Shown piece by piece: positions 43,937-52,797 of a DNA stretch of 64,000 nucleotides. The number at the start of each line of letters is the position of its first letter. The stretch's first letter is position 1. Position numbers and translations under genes: made by a program. The notes under the pieces were generated by a model that was given only the letters and a program-made list of their open reading frames with translations, had not been told where the DNA came from and did no database searches. This DNA is from Solibacillus isronensis (lineage in GTDB: Bacteria > Bacillota > Bacilli > Bacillales_A > Planococcaceae), in assembly GCF_900168685.1 (NCBI RefSeq), contig NZ_FVZN01000014.1:806001-870000 (forward strand). Reading direction: 5' to 3'.

Positions 43937-44823
43937 CTATGCTCAGTGTAACGGTCGGTTTTTGTCCAGCTGTCGATCTCCGAAATATTTTGCATTATTT
44001 GCGCTTTTTCATAAGCATGCAGATTTTGCTGCAGTTGTGTGAGTGTACGCGCTCCAATTACTGTAGAAGCAACCGTTGGGTATTGTAAATTGAAAGCGAG
44101 GGCAGCTGCATGTACATCATCGCATTGCTGTTCAATTTTTTGCAGCACATCTTTTGCTGCCGCTTCATCATAGCTCATATAAGACTTTAAGCGTGTGCGC
44201 CATTCGTTCGTCAGCAACCCTTTTGCAATCGATCCGCGTGTTACGACAGAAGCACCTGTCTGTTGAATCTGATCGAAAAATTCGCTTGCACGTTCATCAA
44301 AAATATTAAACTGCATCATATTGCTGATGGCATCACTGTTTTGCAGAAATGGCATGAAAACATTCGGTCTGATGGAGGAAATGCCGTATTCGCGAATAAG
44401 TCCTTCTTTTTTCAAATTTTCAAATGTGTCGGTAATTTCTTCCCAATTATCTTCGGTCGTACCGCCATGTAACTGGTAAAGGTCCAAGTAATCTGTCTGT
44501 AGTCGTTGTAGGCTGTCACGTACCGCTTTATTAATATAATTTGCGGATGTATCCCAGCTCCAACCTTCCTTGCCTTCTTCCCAACGATTTCCGACTTTAG
44601 ATGCCAGGTAAATATTTTGGCGGTGAGGCTTCAGTGCCGCCCCAACAACTTTTTCGTTTTCTCCCTGATTATACAGATCGGCGGTATCAAAGTAATTAAT
44701 GCCTGCATCAATTGCAGCATGAATGACCTCTTCTGCTTCTGCTGGATTTGGAGGTAATGACATACAGCCTAAACTAATTTCAGAAATACGAAGATTGCTT
44801 GTACCTAATTGTCGTTTTTTCAT
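43933..44823 (-). CDS. Aldo/keto reductase YqkF-like
   Basis: 296 aa TIM-barrel oxidoreductase using NADPH. The catalytic set is present: Asp and Tyr in FDTADLYNQGENE, Lys in LASKVG and His in YQLHGG; the C-terminus has the cofactor part VIGARTLTQLQQN. ATG 44823 follows GGGAGGAATT; the frame continues upstream but overlaps nudF's promoter region. B. subtilis yqkF also precedes nudF, there in the same orientation. Physiological substrate unknown. Confidence 0.9.
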   Translation of the reverse strand: MKKRQLGTSNLRISEISLGCMSLPPNPAEAEEVIHAAIDAGINYFDTADLYNQGENEKVVGAALKPHRQNIYLASKVGNRWEEGKEGWSWDTSANYINKAVRDSLQRLQTDYLDLYQLHGGTTEDNWEEITDTFENLKKEGLIREYGISSIRPNVFMPFLQNSDAISNMMQFNIFDERASEFFDQIQQTGASVVTRGSIAKGLLTNEWRTRLKSYMSYDEAAAKDVLQKIEQQCDDVHAAALAFNLQYPTVASTVIGARTLTQLQQNLHAYEKAQIMQNISEIDSWTKTDRYTEHR

Positions 44824-44910
44824 GTTAATTCCTCCCTGGTTCAATATTTTAGAAAAGCTCTTACTAATGGTACAATGAATATAAGCAAGAGAACAAGTGG
44901 AGGCATGGTC

Positions 44911-45462
44911 ATGAAAAAATTTGAAGAAAAAACAATTCAATCCCAACCAATCTATTCCGGGAAGGTTATTTCATTAAAAGTAGACGATGTATCGCTTCCG
45001 AATGGTGAAACAGGGAAGCGTGAAATTATTAATCATCCAGGAGCAGTTGCAGTAATTGCCATCACGGAAAACAATAAAATTTTACTTGTTGAGCAATACC
45101 GTAAAGCTCTTGAACGTTCCATTGTGGAAATTCCTGCCGGTAAGCTGGAAAAAGGGGAGGAGCCTATTGTAACGGCCCGCCGCGAATTGGAGGAAGAGAC
45201 AGGGTATACGTCTGATCATTTCGAATTTATTCAGGCTTTCGCTACTTCACCCGGGTTTGCGGATGAAATTATTCATATTTACGTAGCAGAAAAGTTGAAA
45301 AAATTAGACATTCCCGCTGAATTAGACGAAGATGAATTTGTAGAGTTAATGGAAGTATCACTGGAAGAAGCTGAAGCGATGGTTGCGGACGGCCGTATTT
45401 ACGATGCCAAAACGGCTTTTGCGATTTTATGGCTGAAATTAAAAATGAAATTAAATCAATAA
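44911..45462 (+). CDS. nudF: ADP-ribose pyrophosphatase NudF (Nudix)
   Basis: 183 aa. The Nudix box GX5EX7REUXEEXGU is complete in GKLEKGEE...ARRELEEETGY. N-terminal domain-swap region and VEQYRKALERSIVEIPAG match ADP-ribose hydrolases. ATG 44911 follows GTGGAGGC; earlier in-frame ATGs overlap that site. Divergent from yqkF with an 87-bp gap. Confidence 0.93.
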   Translation: MKKFEEKTIQSQPIYSGKVISLKVDDVSLPNGETGKREIINHPGAVAVIAITENNKILLVEQYRKALERSIVEIPAGKLEKGEEPIVTARRELEEETGYTSDHFEFIQAFATSPGFADEIIHIYVAEKLKKLDIPAELDEDEFVELMEVSLEEAEAMVADGRIYDAKTAFAILWLKLKMKLNQ

Positions 45463-45520
45463 TTGTTTACGCATAAGGACAATTTATGTGCATAAGTTGT
45501 ATGGACAAGGAGGCGTCCAA

Positions 45521-46030
45521 ATGCGTAAATATCTATATATTCAATATACTTCGATGATCGTCGTATGTTTCATTTGTGGTGTAGTTTGTTATCAGTTATT
45601 CGATATTGGACAAGTGCAGCAAATTATTAAATATAGTGATCGTAGACTGCTCCAAATGGAAAAACCTGAATTGCTTTGGAGTGTAGTTCCTTTCATAGTT
45701 GCCTTAAGTATTGTATTATTCTTTTCGACACATAAATATTTGCCGCGTATAGGCCTTATTTTTATTGCCATAAAAGTAACGTTTTTAGGCTTTAGCTCGG
45801 TGTATTTACTTGTACAGCATGAATCTATTAAACTCTATGCATTTTGGTGGTTTCCATTTCAGTTAATATATTGTGTACTTTTAATTATGCTCTATCAAAT
45901 AACTACTAAAACTACGAGTAGACGAGCCTTGAAAACGGTAATGCCATGGAATAAGATCATTTTCCTGATAGTCGTGATGTTAATTGTTTTTGCAGTCGAA
46001 ATTTTAGCAATTACTTATTTATTTAAATAA
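45521..46030 (+). CDS. Membrane protein at the spoIIM position
   Basis: 169 aa with about five membrane helices. In B. subtilis the gene between nudF and fur is spoIIM, needed for engulfment. Here the protein is shorter than SpoIIM (about 214 aa), and I do not see the typical HG-x-x-E segment. It might be a diverged replacement or an unrelated gene. AAGGAGGCG precedes ATG 45521; an ATG at 45488 is upstream of that site. Confidence 0.6.
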   Translation: MRKYLYIQYTSMIVVCFICGVVCYQLFDIGQVQQIIKYSDRRLLQMEKPELLWSVVPFIVALSIVLFFSTHKYLPRIGLIFIAIKVTFLGFSSVYLLVQHESIKLYAFWWFPFQLIYCVLLIMLYQITTKTTSRRALKTVMPWNKIIFLIVVMLIVFAVEILAITYLFK

Positions 46031-46038
46031 TCATTGTC

Positions 46039-46068
46039 TTGTAATGAGATTTACTCATTTGGTATAAT
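46039..46068 (+). promoter_or_regulatory. Promoter and dyad operator of fur
   Basis: TTGTAA (46039-46044), 18-bp spacer, TATAAT (46063-46068). The spacer holds AATGAG-ATTTA-CTCATT (46043-46059), an inverted repeat. fur is controlled by PerR in B. subtilis; this dyad only loosely resembles a Per/Fur box. Confidence 0.5.
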
Positions 46069-46094
46069 GAAAAGAGTTTAGGAGGGCGTCACAT

Positions 46095-46562
46095 ATGGAG
46101 AGCCGTATTGATCGAATTAAAAAGCAACTGCATAGTGCGAGCTATAAGCTGACGCCACAGCGAGAAGCAACAGTAGCGGTTTTACTGGAGCATGAGGAAG
46201 ATCATTTAAGTGCTGAAGATGTTTACTTATTAGTAAAAGAAAAAGCACCAGAGATTGGACTAGCTACTGTATACCGTACATTGGAGCTTTTAACAGAGCT
46301 GAAAATTGTCGATAAAATTAATTTTGGTGATGGAGTGTCCCGTTATGATTTACGTCAAGAGGGCGCAAAGCATTTCCATCATCATCTAGTTTGTATCGAA
46401 TGTGGCGCAGTAGATGAAATTCAAGAAGATTTACTAGAAGATGTAGAAGAAATTGTGGAGAAACGTTGGAACTTTATAATCAAAGATCACCGTCTGACAT
46501 TCCATGGCATCTGCTGGCGTTGTCATGATAATAATGACAACTCTGGAGACAGCAATGCATAA
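46095..46562 (+). CDS. fur: Ferric uptake regulator Fur
   Basis: 155 aa. Winged helix with APEIGLATVYRTLELL as recognition region, then HFHHHLVCIECG and the second CxxC in ICWRCH. It overlaps in type with zur at 22821, but its place next to nudF and xerD is that of B. subtilis fur. TAGGAGGGCGTC precedes the ATG. The acidic Asn/Asp-rich tail (DNNDNSGDSNA) is variable in the family. Confidence 0.92.
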   Translation: MESRIDRIKKQLHSASYKLTPQREATVAVLLEHEEDHLSAEDVYLLVKEKAPEIGLATVYRTLELLTELKIVDKINFGDGVSRYDLRQEGAKHFHHHLVCIECGAVDEIQEDLLEDVEEIVEKRWNFIIKDHRLTFHGICWRCHDNNDNSGDSNA

Positions 46563-46572
46563 TCTATAATCA

Positions 46573-46606
46573 AAGAAGGGGCAGCATATTTTGCTGTTCT
46601 TTTTTT
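46573..46606 (+). terminator. Rho-independent terminator after fur
   Basis: AAGGGGCAGCA / TGCTGTTCTT stem with G-U pairs and a 5-nt loop, then seven T. Confidence 0.75.
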
Positions 46607-46631
46607 GTGCGCGATTTTGCTATTGCCGCAA

Positions 46632-46673
46632 AAAAAAACTCTATTTCCCTCAAATGAGAGAAATAGAGTTTTA
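46632..46673. terminator. Terminator downstream of the stress-protein gene
   Basis: AAAACTCTATTTC / GAAATAGAGTTTT arms; A and T runs on both sides, so usable in either direction. Confidence 0.85.
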
Positions 46674-46683
46674 TTATTTTTAT

Positions 46684-47028
46684 CTATTTCCCCGGATGAT
46701 GGGCAACAATTAGAATCTTACCTGCATCCAGATCATTCTTTGCAGAAGCATGTTCATTTTCGCCTACACCGATATCAGCAAGCTGATGGTGCAGATCTTC
46801 CGGAGTACTTTGGAAGAAGTTTTTAATCGATGCCAAGAAGCCTTTTTCATTTTCCGTTGTTCCTGGAGTTTTGTTTGCATCAACATCGAAAAAGTCGGCA
46901 ATATCTTCCGCACGTTTATTACTGTTTGCGAAAACATGAATATGATCGCGATCATAGCCCTCTGTAATAAATGATTCGATTACTGATTTTGCTTGCACAC
47001 CGTTTTCTACTGATTTGATAATTGCCAT
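46684..47028 (-). CDS. General stress protein 17M-like (YflT domain)
   Basis: 114 aa. The YflT fold is seen in SVENGVQAKSVIESFITEGYDRDHIHVFAN and in the C-terminal GKILIVAHH strand. Proteins of this group accumulate in SigB-dependent general stress; molecular role unknown. AAAGGAGAGTG precedes the ATG. A SigB-type promoter is present 36 bp upstream. Confidence 0.85.
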   Translation of the reverse strand: MAIIKSVENGVQAKSVIESFITEGYDRDHIHVFANSNKRAEDIADFFDVDANKTPGTTENEKGFLASIKNFFQSTPEDLHHQLADIGVGENEHASAKNDLDAGKILIVAHHPGK

Positions 47029-47063
47029 ATATATACACTCTCCTTTGTATGAATACTTATGTT

Positions 47064-47088
47064 ATTCCCGAACTCTTACAATTAAAAC
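47064..47088 (-). promoter_or_regulatory. SigB-type promoter of the stress-protein gene
   Basis: Minus strand GTTTTA (47088-47083), 13-bp spacer, GGGAAT (47069-47064); one mismatch per half to GTTTAA / GGGTAT. Confidence 0.65.
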
Positions 47089-47162
47089 GTTAAGATTCAT
47101 AAAGTCGTATTTTAACTTTCGGGAGAACATGCATACAGCTGGAAATCATCTTGTTTAAACGG

Positions 47163-48479
47163 CTACTGTTCTATGAGATCATGCATTTTCTTTATTTCTA
47201 AAAACTGCAGCTGATGGCCATCAATTTCATGGATTTTAAATGCATAGTTTTCGAAAATAAATGTATCTTCAATATTTAAATCTGGCATGTTTGTGAAGTA
47301 CCAGCCCCCGATTGTATCAACATTCGGGTCTTCAATATCAAGAAACAGCAGTTTAGAAATATCTTCAAGCAATACCTTAGAATAGACTAAATAATGATCA
47401 TCACCAATTTTACGAATATCTGAAACTTCATCATCATCAAACTCATCGCGAATTTCACCGACAAGCTCTTCCAAAATGTCTTCAACGGTAATCATACCGC
47501 TCGTTCCGCCATATTCATCAAGCAGGATCGCAATGTGAATACGCTTTTTCTGCATTATCTGAAGCAAACTTTGAATCGGTGTTGTTTCAATTGTGCGAAC
47601 GACCGGATTAATATAGTCTTCCAATTTAAATGTCGCCGGATTGATCCGATTATTCATACCGAGTGTTAAAAAGTCTTTAATGTTTAAAAAACCTAATATA
47701 TTGTCGCGGTCCCCATCATAAACCGGGTAGCGTGTATAGCGTTCCTCTGAAACTTGTGTTAAAACTTCTTCGAACGTTGCAGTTACATCAAAGCCGACAA
47801 TATCAGTACGGGGAACCATAATTTCACGTGCGATTTTATCATCGAATTCAAATACATTGTTTACATATTTTAATTCGTTTACATTGATCTCGCCGGATTT
47901 ATAGCTCTCCGATAGAAGCAGGCGCAATTCCTCTTCCGTATGAGAGAGTTCATGTTCGCTCGCTGGTCGCATCCCGAACAATTTTAATAATAAACGTGCT
48001 GAACCATTTAAAAGCCAGATTAACGGGAACATAAGTTTATAGAATAATTGTATAGGCTTTGCGAATGCCAGTGTAATCGCTTCCGCTTTTTGGATGGCAA
48101 TCGTTTTAGGTGCAAGTTCACCTACTACTACGTGGAAGAATGTCGCTAAAAAGAATGCGCCACCTAATGTAAACCAATGAATATATTCTGTGTCAATTCC
48201 AATCGATTCAAAGAATGGGTGAAGTATAAACTCAAATGTGGATTCACCGACCATACCGATTCCTAGCGCAGTAACCGTAATACCTAATTGACATGCCGAT
48301 AAATATTCATCAAGGTGGGATGTTACATTTTTAGCTGAAATGGAACCGGCTTTACCCTCAGCTACAAGTTGGTCAATACGAGATTGACGTACTTTTACGA
48401 TCGCAAATTCCGTTGCAACGAAAAAGGCCGTAAAAGCGATTAAAACCGCGAAAATAATTAAGTTAATGATTGTGGTCAA
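47163..48479 (-). CDS. CNNM/CorC (HlyC) family transporter-associated protein
   Basis: 438 aa. N-terminal DUF21/CNNM membrane domain with four helices (up to about 190), a CBS pair (REIMVPRTDIVGFD...ITVEDILEELVGEI) and a C-terminal CorC domain (about 345-438). Relatives such as MpfA/YhdP affect magnesium export. The only usable start is TTG 48479, since an in-frame TAG lies twelve bases upstream. Its Shine-Dalgarno AGGAGGTG is 30 bases away but is brought to 7 by a hairpin. It follows the MerR-type gene. Confidence 0.88.
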   Translation of the reverse strand: MTTIINLIIFAVLIAFTAFFVATEFAIVKVRQSRIDQLVAEGKAGSISAKNVTSHLDEYLSACQLGITVTALGIGMVGESTFEFILHPFFESIGIDTEYIHWFTLGGAFFLATFFHVVVGELAPKTIAIQKAEAITLAFAKPIQLFYKLMFPLIWLLNGSARLLLKLFGMRPASEHELSHTEEELRLLLSESYKSGEINVNELKYVNNVFEFDDKIAREIMVPRTDIVGFDVTATFEEVLTQVSEERYTRYPVYDGDRDNILGFLNIKDFLTLGMNNRINPATFKLEDYINPVVRTIETTPIQSLLQIMQKKRIHIAILLDEYGGTSGMITVEDILEELVGEIRDEFDDDEVSDIRKIGDDHYLVYSKVLLEDISKLLFLDIEDPNVDTIGGWYFTNMPDLNIEDTFIFENYAFKIHEIDGHQLQFLEIKKMHDLIEQ

Positions 48480-48484
48480 ACGAG

Positions 48485-48517
48485 CGTTCTACTCACGAAG
48501 TAGAACGTTCACCTCCT
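48485..48517 (-). promoter_or_regulatory. Hairpin between Shine-Dalgarno and TTG start of the CorC-type gene
   Basis: Minus strand: AGGAGGTG (48517-48510), AA, then CGTTCTAC (48507-48500), 7-nt loop, GTAGAACG (48492-48485), 5 nt, TTG (48479). With the 8-bp stem formed, the effective spacing is 7 nt. Confidence 0.7.
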
Positions 48518-48911
48518 AGTTATTTAAAATTAATAATAGTGATTGCATGAGTGCAACACTTTCAGGCGAAACTTTTTTACGGAGTTTCTGCCGCTCTTTG
48601 TCATCTAAATGCTCCATTAATACCGTTACATCATGTTCTAGCTTGCGCATTTGCAGTCGAATATCCTGAACATCGATTTCTTCGGGTTCTTCTTTTGAAG
48701 GGCCAAGTGAGCGGTGAATTTCTTCGAGGCACTTGCCAAGCTTCTTCTGCTCTTCAATCCAGTGTATACGTTCAATCATCTCTTTATCATAATAGCGATA
48801 ATTGGATGCCGAACGTTCAACTTTTAGAAGGCCCAAATTCGTATAATAATCAATAGTTCGTTTTGTCACGCCAGTTGCTGCTGCAAGCTCTCCGATTTTT
48901 AGTTTGTCGAT
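48516..48911 (-). CDS. MerR-family transcriptional regulator, start uncertain
   Basis: Up to 131 aa. The winged helix KIGELAAATGVTKRTIDYYTNLGLL and YRYYDKEMIERIHWIEEQKKLG are typical of MerR, followed by a coiled-coil dimer helix; no effector domain. The first conventional start is GTG 48869, which would cut the first helix. The frame upstream (IDKLKIGELA) is open to TAA 48918-48920, and GAGGTGA (48927-48921) is 9 bases before an ATC at 48911. Either a non-standard ATC start or a one-base frameshift after TTG 48916 is needed. The stop TAG overlaps the ribosome site of the CorC-type gene. Confidence 0.75.
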   Translation of the reverse strand: MDKLKIGELAAATGVTKRTIDYYTNLGLLKVERSASNYRYYDKEMIERIHWIEEQKKLGKCLEEIHRSLGPSKEEPEEIDVQDIRLQMRKLEHDVTVLMEHLDDKERQKLRKKVSPESVALMQSLLLILNN

Positions 48912-49102
48912 CCCAAATTATCACCTCAATCTGTCACGTTTTACTTTCAAGAATACCGTAAATAGTACATTTTGTAAATGGGATGCTATCTTACTGGAAT
49001 ACTGTGATGCACTGAAAAAATGGATGAATGAAGGATAAAACGTCACTTCAATTGTACGAAAATGGTAATATAAATGTATAGAATGCAAGAGGGGCGATGA
49101 AT

Positions 49103-50005
49103 ATGCAAGCTTTAAAAGATTCAATAGAAGATTATCTACATTTTATTAAAGTCGAACGTCAGCTATCTGATAATACATTACAATCCTATAAGCGTGATTT
49201 AGTCGCATATGCCCGTCACATCCATCATGAACAGCAGATCATGGAATTTGATAAAGTTATGCGCGAACATATTTTGCTTTATTTGGACAGCTTACGGTCT
49301 GTAGGAAAATCATCGAAGACGATATCGAGACAAATTTCATCGATTCGTTCTTTTCATCAGTTTTTATTGAGGGAAAAGGTGACGAATCAAGATCCTACCG
49401 TTCATTTGGAAATGCCTAAAAAAGAACTGTCTTTACCAAAAGTATTATCAATAGAAGAAATTGATGCACTTTTGACAGCACCGTCCGTTGAAAAACCACA
49501 GGGCACTCGGGATATTGCCATTTTGGAAATGATGTACGGTTCCGGAATGCGTATCAGTGAACTGATTGAACTGAACTTGGAAGATGTTCATATGACAATG
49601 GGCTTCGTCCGTGTATTTGGTAAGGGTGGAAAAGAACGTATTATACCGCTTGGGCGAAGTGCGATTTCTGCGTGTGTAAATTATTTGGAGCAGGCGAGAC
49701 CTCAGCTTTTAGGTGATGCACCTAAAAATGATGCGTTTTTCATTACGCAGAGAGGGAAAAGATTCACGAGACAAGGCTGCTGGAAAATCATTAAGGAACA
49801 TGCGTCAGCAGCAGGTATTTCCAAAGAAATTACACCGCATGTTCTGCGCCATTCCTTTGCGACACATCTCATTGAAAATGGTGCCGATTTGCGTGCGGTA
49901 CAGGAGCTTTTAGGCCATGCAGATATATCAACGACACAAATTTATACACATGTAAGTAAAACCCGTTTATCGGAAGTATATAAACAATTCCATCCTCGTG
50001 CTTAA
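49103..50005 (+). CDS. xerD: Tyrosine recombinase XerD
   Basis: 300 aa. N-terminal SAM-like core-binding domain (about 5-90) and catalytic domain with Arg150 in GSGMRISEL, HVLRHSFATHL (His-x-x-Arg), LLGHADISTTQIY and nucleophile Tyr281. It resolves chromosome dimers at dif with XerC. Its place between fur and deoB is that of B. subtilis ripX/xerD, so a mobile-element integrase is unlikely. ATG 49103 is 8 bases from AGAGGGG; ATG 49097 is too close. Confidence 0.95.
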   Translation: MQALKDSIEDYLHFIKVERQLSDNTLQSYKRDLVAYARHIHHEQQIMEFDKVMREHILLYLDSLRSVGKSSKTISRQISSIRSFHQFLLREKVTNQDPTVHLEMPKKELSLPKVLSIEEIDALLTAPSVEKPQGTRDIAILEMMYGSGMRISELIELNLEDVHMTMGFVRVFGKGGKERIIPLGRSAISACVNYLEQARPQLLGDAPKNDAFFITQRGKRFTRQGCWKIIKEHASAAGISKEITPHVLRHSFATHLIENGADLRAVQELLGHADISTTQIYTHVSKTRLSEVYKQFHPRA

Positions 50006-50147
50006 AAACGGCATAATCGCGTTAGACTAATGGGGAGCTTAGCTTTTTTCTATTAAAAATAAATCTTTTTGAAATCGGATGTCTGACCTTTACTTTGTTT
50101 AGACGTTTTATGTAAAATAGAATGGAAGAAGAGGAGTTGAAAGCATT

Positions 50148-51326
50148 ATGCAACCGTTTAAGAAAGTACATGTAATTGTAATGGATTCTGTTGGTATCGG
50201 TGAAGCACCGGATGCCGATAAATTTGGCGATGCTGGCTCAAATACATTAGGACATATCGCAGAAAAAATGAATGGCTTAAATATGCCGAATATGGAGAAG
50301 TTGGGTTTATCGAATATTCGTGAACTTAAAGGCATTAATAAAACTGAAAAACCTGCTGCATTTTACGGCATGATGCAAGAAGCATCTGTTGGTAAAGATA
50401 CAATGACAGGTCACTGGGAGATCATGGGTCTGAACATCGATACTCCGTTTAAAGTATATCCAGAAGGCTTTCCCGCGGAACTGATTTCTAAGCTGGAAGA
50501 AGCAACTGGCCGCAAAGTACTTTGTAATTTACCTTACAGTGGAACCGCTGTCATTGACGATTACGGTCCGGAACATATGGAAACAGGTGCAATTATTGTG
50601 TATACATCGGCAGACCCGGTTATGCAAATCGCAGCACATGAAGAAGTTATTCCAGTAGAAGAACTTTATAAAATTTGTGAAATTGCACGTGAATTAACAT
50701 TGGATGCTGAATTTTTAGTAGGTCGTGTAATTGCCCGTCCGTTCGTTGGCGAACCAGGTAACTTTACACGTACATCAAACCGTCATGACTATGCATTGAC
50801 GCCATTTGGACGCACGACAATGGCTGAAATGAAGGACGCGAAACTTGATGTCATTGCAATCGGTAAAATTTCCGACATCTTTAATGGTGACGGGGTAACA
50901 GAAGCAATTCGTACGAAAGACAACACGGATGGAATGGACAAAATGGCGGAAGTTGTTCGTCGTGATTTCCATGGTATCAGCTTCCTGAACTTAGTGGACT
51001 TTGATGCGAACTTTGGACACCGACGCGATCCGATCGGCTATGGTCAGGCATTGGAAGAATTTGACCGTCGTTTACCGGAAGTTATGGAAGCGTTATCAGC
51101 GGATGATCTGCTGATTATTACGGCAGACCACGGAAACGACCCGACATTCCCTGGTACAGACCATACACGTGAATATGTACCGTTAATTGTTTACTCACCG
51201 CGCTTTACAGCTGGTGCAGAATTGGAGTTACGTGAGACATTTGCGGATATTGCAGCAACAATTGCAGATAATTTTAACATTGCAGCACCGCAGTTCGGAA
51301 AAAGCTTTTTATCAGAGCTGAAATAA
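50148..51326 (+). CDS. deoB: Phosphopentomutase DeoB
   Basis: 392 aa alkaline-phosphatase superfamily enzyme converting (deoxy)ribose-1-phosphate to the 5-phosphate. Metal sites: Asp13 in [21 protein letters not shown] (phospho-Thr), and [28 protein letters not shown] precedes the ATG. pdp follows 14 bp later, giving a nucleoside catabolism operon; in B. subtilis pupG takes that place. Confidence 0.96.
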   Translation: MQPFKKVHVIVMDSVGIGEAPDADKFGDAGSNTLGHIAEKMNGLNMPNMEKLGLSNIRELKGINKTEKPAAFYGMMQEASVGKDTMTGHWEIMGLNIDTPFKVYPEGFPAELISKLEEATGRKVLCNLPYSGTAVIDDYGPEHMETGAIIVYTSADPVMQIAAHEEVIPVEELYKICEIARELTLDAEFLVGRVIARPFVGEPGNFTRTSNRHDYALTPFGRTTMAEMKDAKLDVIAIGKISDIFNGDGVTEAIRTKDNTDGMDKMAEVVRRDFHGISFLNLVDFDANFGHRRDPIGYGQALEEFDRRLPEVMEALSADDLLIITADHGNDPTFPGTDHTREYVPLIVYSPRFTAGAELELRETFADIAATIADNFNIAAPQFGKSFLSELK

Positions 51327-51340
51327 GGGGGATTTTCCAC

Positions 51341-52645
51341 ATGAGAATGGTAGATATTATTGAAAAAAAACGTAACGGCGAAGAATTGACAACAGCTGAA
51401 ATTCGTTTCTTTGTTGAAGGATATACAGATGGCACGATTCCTGATTATCAGGCAAGTGCGTTATGTATGGCAATTTACTTTCAGGATATGACAGATCGCG
51501 AACGCGCGGATTTAACAATGGCAATGGTGGAGTCAGGTGACCAAATCGACCTTTCTTCAATTGCAGGCGTAAAAGTAGACAAACACTCAACAGGCGGAGT
51601 TGGCGATACAACGACATTGCCATTAGCTGCAATGGTAGCTGCTGTCGGTGTTCCGGTAGCAAAAATGAGTGGTCGTGGATTAGGTCACACAGGCGGTACG
51701 ATCGACAAGCTTGAAGCGATTGAAGGTTTCCACGTTGAATTAACAAGTGAAGAGTTTTCAAAACAAGTAAATGAAATCGGCATGGCTGTTATCGGTCAAT
51801 CAGGCAACTTAACACCAGCGGATAAGAAGCTGTATGCGCTACGTGATGTTACAGGAACGGTTTCAAGCATTCCTCTAATTGCCGGCTCAATTATGTCGAA
51901 GAAAATTGCTGCAGGTGCAGATGCAATTGTTCTTGATGTTAAAACAGGTGACGGCGCATTTATGAAAACGGTTGAAGATTCAATTAAACTTGCTGAAGCT
52001 ATGGTGAAAATCGGAAATAACGTTGGCCGTAAAACAATGGCGATTATTTCGGATATGAGTCAGCCTTTAGGATATGCAATCGGCAATGCTCTTGAAGTAC
52101 AAGAAGCGATCGATACATTAAAAGGTAAAGGTCCGGCTGATTTAAATGAACTTTGCTATACATTAGGATCACAAATGGTTGTTGTTGGCGGCAAAGCAAA
52201 AACAATCGAAGAAGCTCGAAAAATGCTGGAGGAAGTTGTAGCTAACGGGGCAGCATTGGAAGTACTGAAAAAATTCATCGCTGCACAAGGCGGAGATGCT
52301 TCAGTCGTTGATGACCCATCTCGTTTACCTCAGGCTAAATTCAAATTTGATGTTCCTGCAAAACAGTCAGGCTATGTCTCAAAAATTGAAGCGGATGATA
52401 TCGGAACAGCTGCAATGCTTCTTGGTGCAGGTCGTGCAACGAAGGAATCTGAAATTGACTTAGCGGTAGGGCTTGTCCTTCATAAAAAAGTAGGCGATCA
52501 AGTCGAAGTAGGCGAATCGCTTATGACAATCCATGCTAATACGGAAAATATCGACGCAGTATTAGAAAAGATTTATGCACATGTATACATTTCTGCAGAA
52601 AAAGTCGAATCACCAAAATTAATCGAAGCAATTATTACACAATAA
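51341..52645 (+). CDS. pdp: Pyrimidine-nucleoside phosphorylase Pdp
   Basis: 434 aa. Phosphorolysis of uridine, thymidine and deoxyuridine. The family signature [15 protein letters not shown] lies at about residues 78-91, and [16 protein letters not shown] follows; the C-terminal PYNP domain has [26 protein letters not shown] precedes ATG 51341. It feeds deoxyribose-1-phosphate to the DeoB made by the gene just upstream. Confidence 0.95.
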   Translation: MRMVDIIEKKRNGEELTTAEIRFFVEGYTDGTIPDYQASALCMAIYFQDMTDRERADLTMAMVESGDQIDLSSIAGVKVDKHSTGGVGDTTTLPLAAMVAAVGVPVAKMSGRGLGHTGGTIDKLEAIEGFHVELTSEEFSKQVNEIGMAVIGQSGNLTPADKKLYALRDVTGTVSSIPLIAGSIMSKKIAAGADAIVLDVKTGDGAFMKTVEDSIKLAEAMVKIGNNVGRKTMAIISDMSQPLGYAIGNALEVQEAIDTLKGKGPADLNELCYTLGSQMVVVGGKAKTIEEARKMLEEVVANGAALEVLKKFIAAQGGDASVVDDPSRLPQAKFKFDVPAKQSGYVSKIEADDIGTAAMLLGAGRATKESEIDLAVGLVLHKKVGDQVEVGESLMTIHANTENIDAVLEKIYAHVYISAEKVESPKLIEAIITQ

Positions 52646-52653
52646 TAAAATTA

Positions 52654-52696
52654 GAAGTCTTTCGCAATCTGGAATGGGTTGCGGAAGACTTTTTTT
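52654..52696 (+). terminator. Rho-independent terminator after pdp
   Basis: AGTCTTTCGCAA / TTGCGGAAGACT stem followed by seven T. Confidence 0.88.
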
Positions 52697-52797
52697 GTGC
52701 TTTAAATATTTTACAAATATGTTAAACTAAGAAGTATATTACTGCTTAAAGTAATAAAAATTCTGTTTTATGAATATTTATAAGAAGAAGGGATACT

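Noticed and set aside
44824-44946. Upstream extension of the aldo/keto reductase
   Set aside because: It would overlap the nudF start; the family N-terminus MKKRQLGTSNLRIS begins at 44823 with GGGAGGA.
49103-50005. Mobile-element integrase
   Set aside because: Sequence and position between fur and deoB identify chromosomal XerD; no attachment repeats or cargo are nearby.
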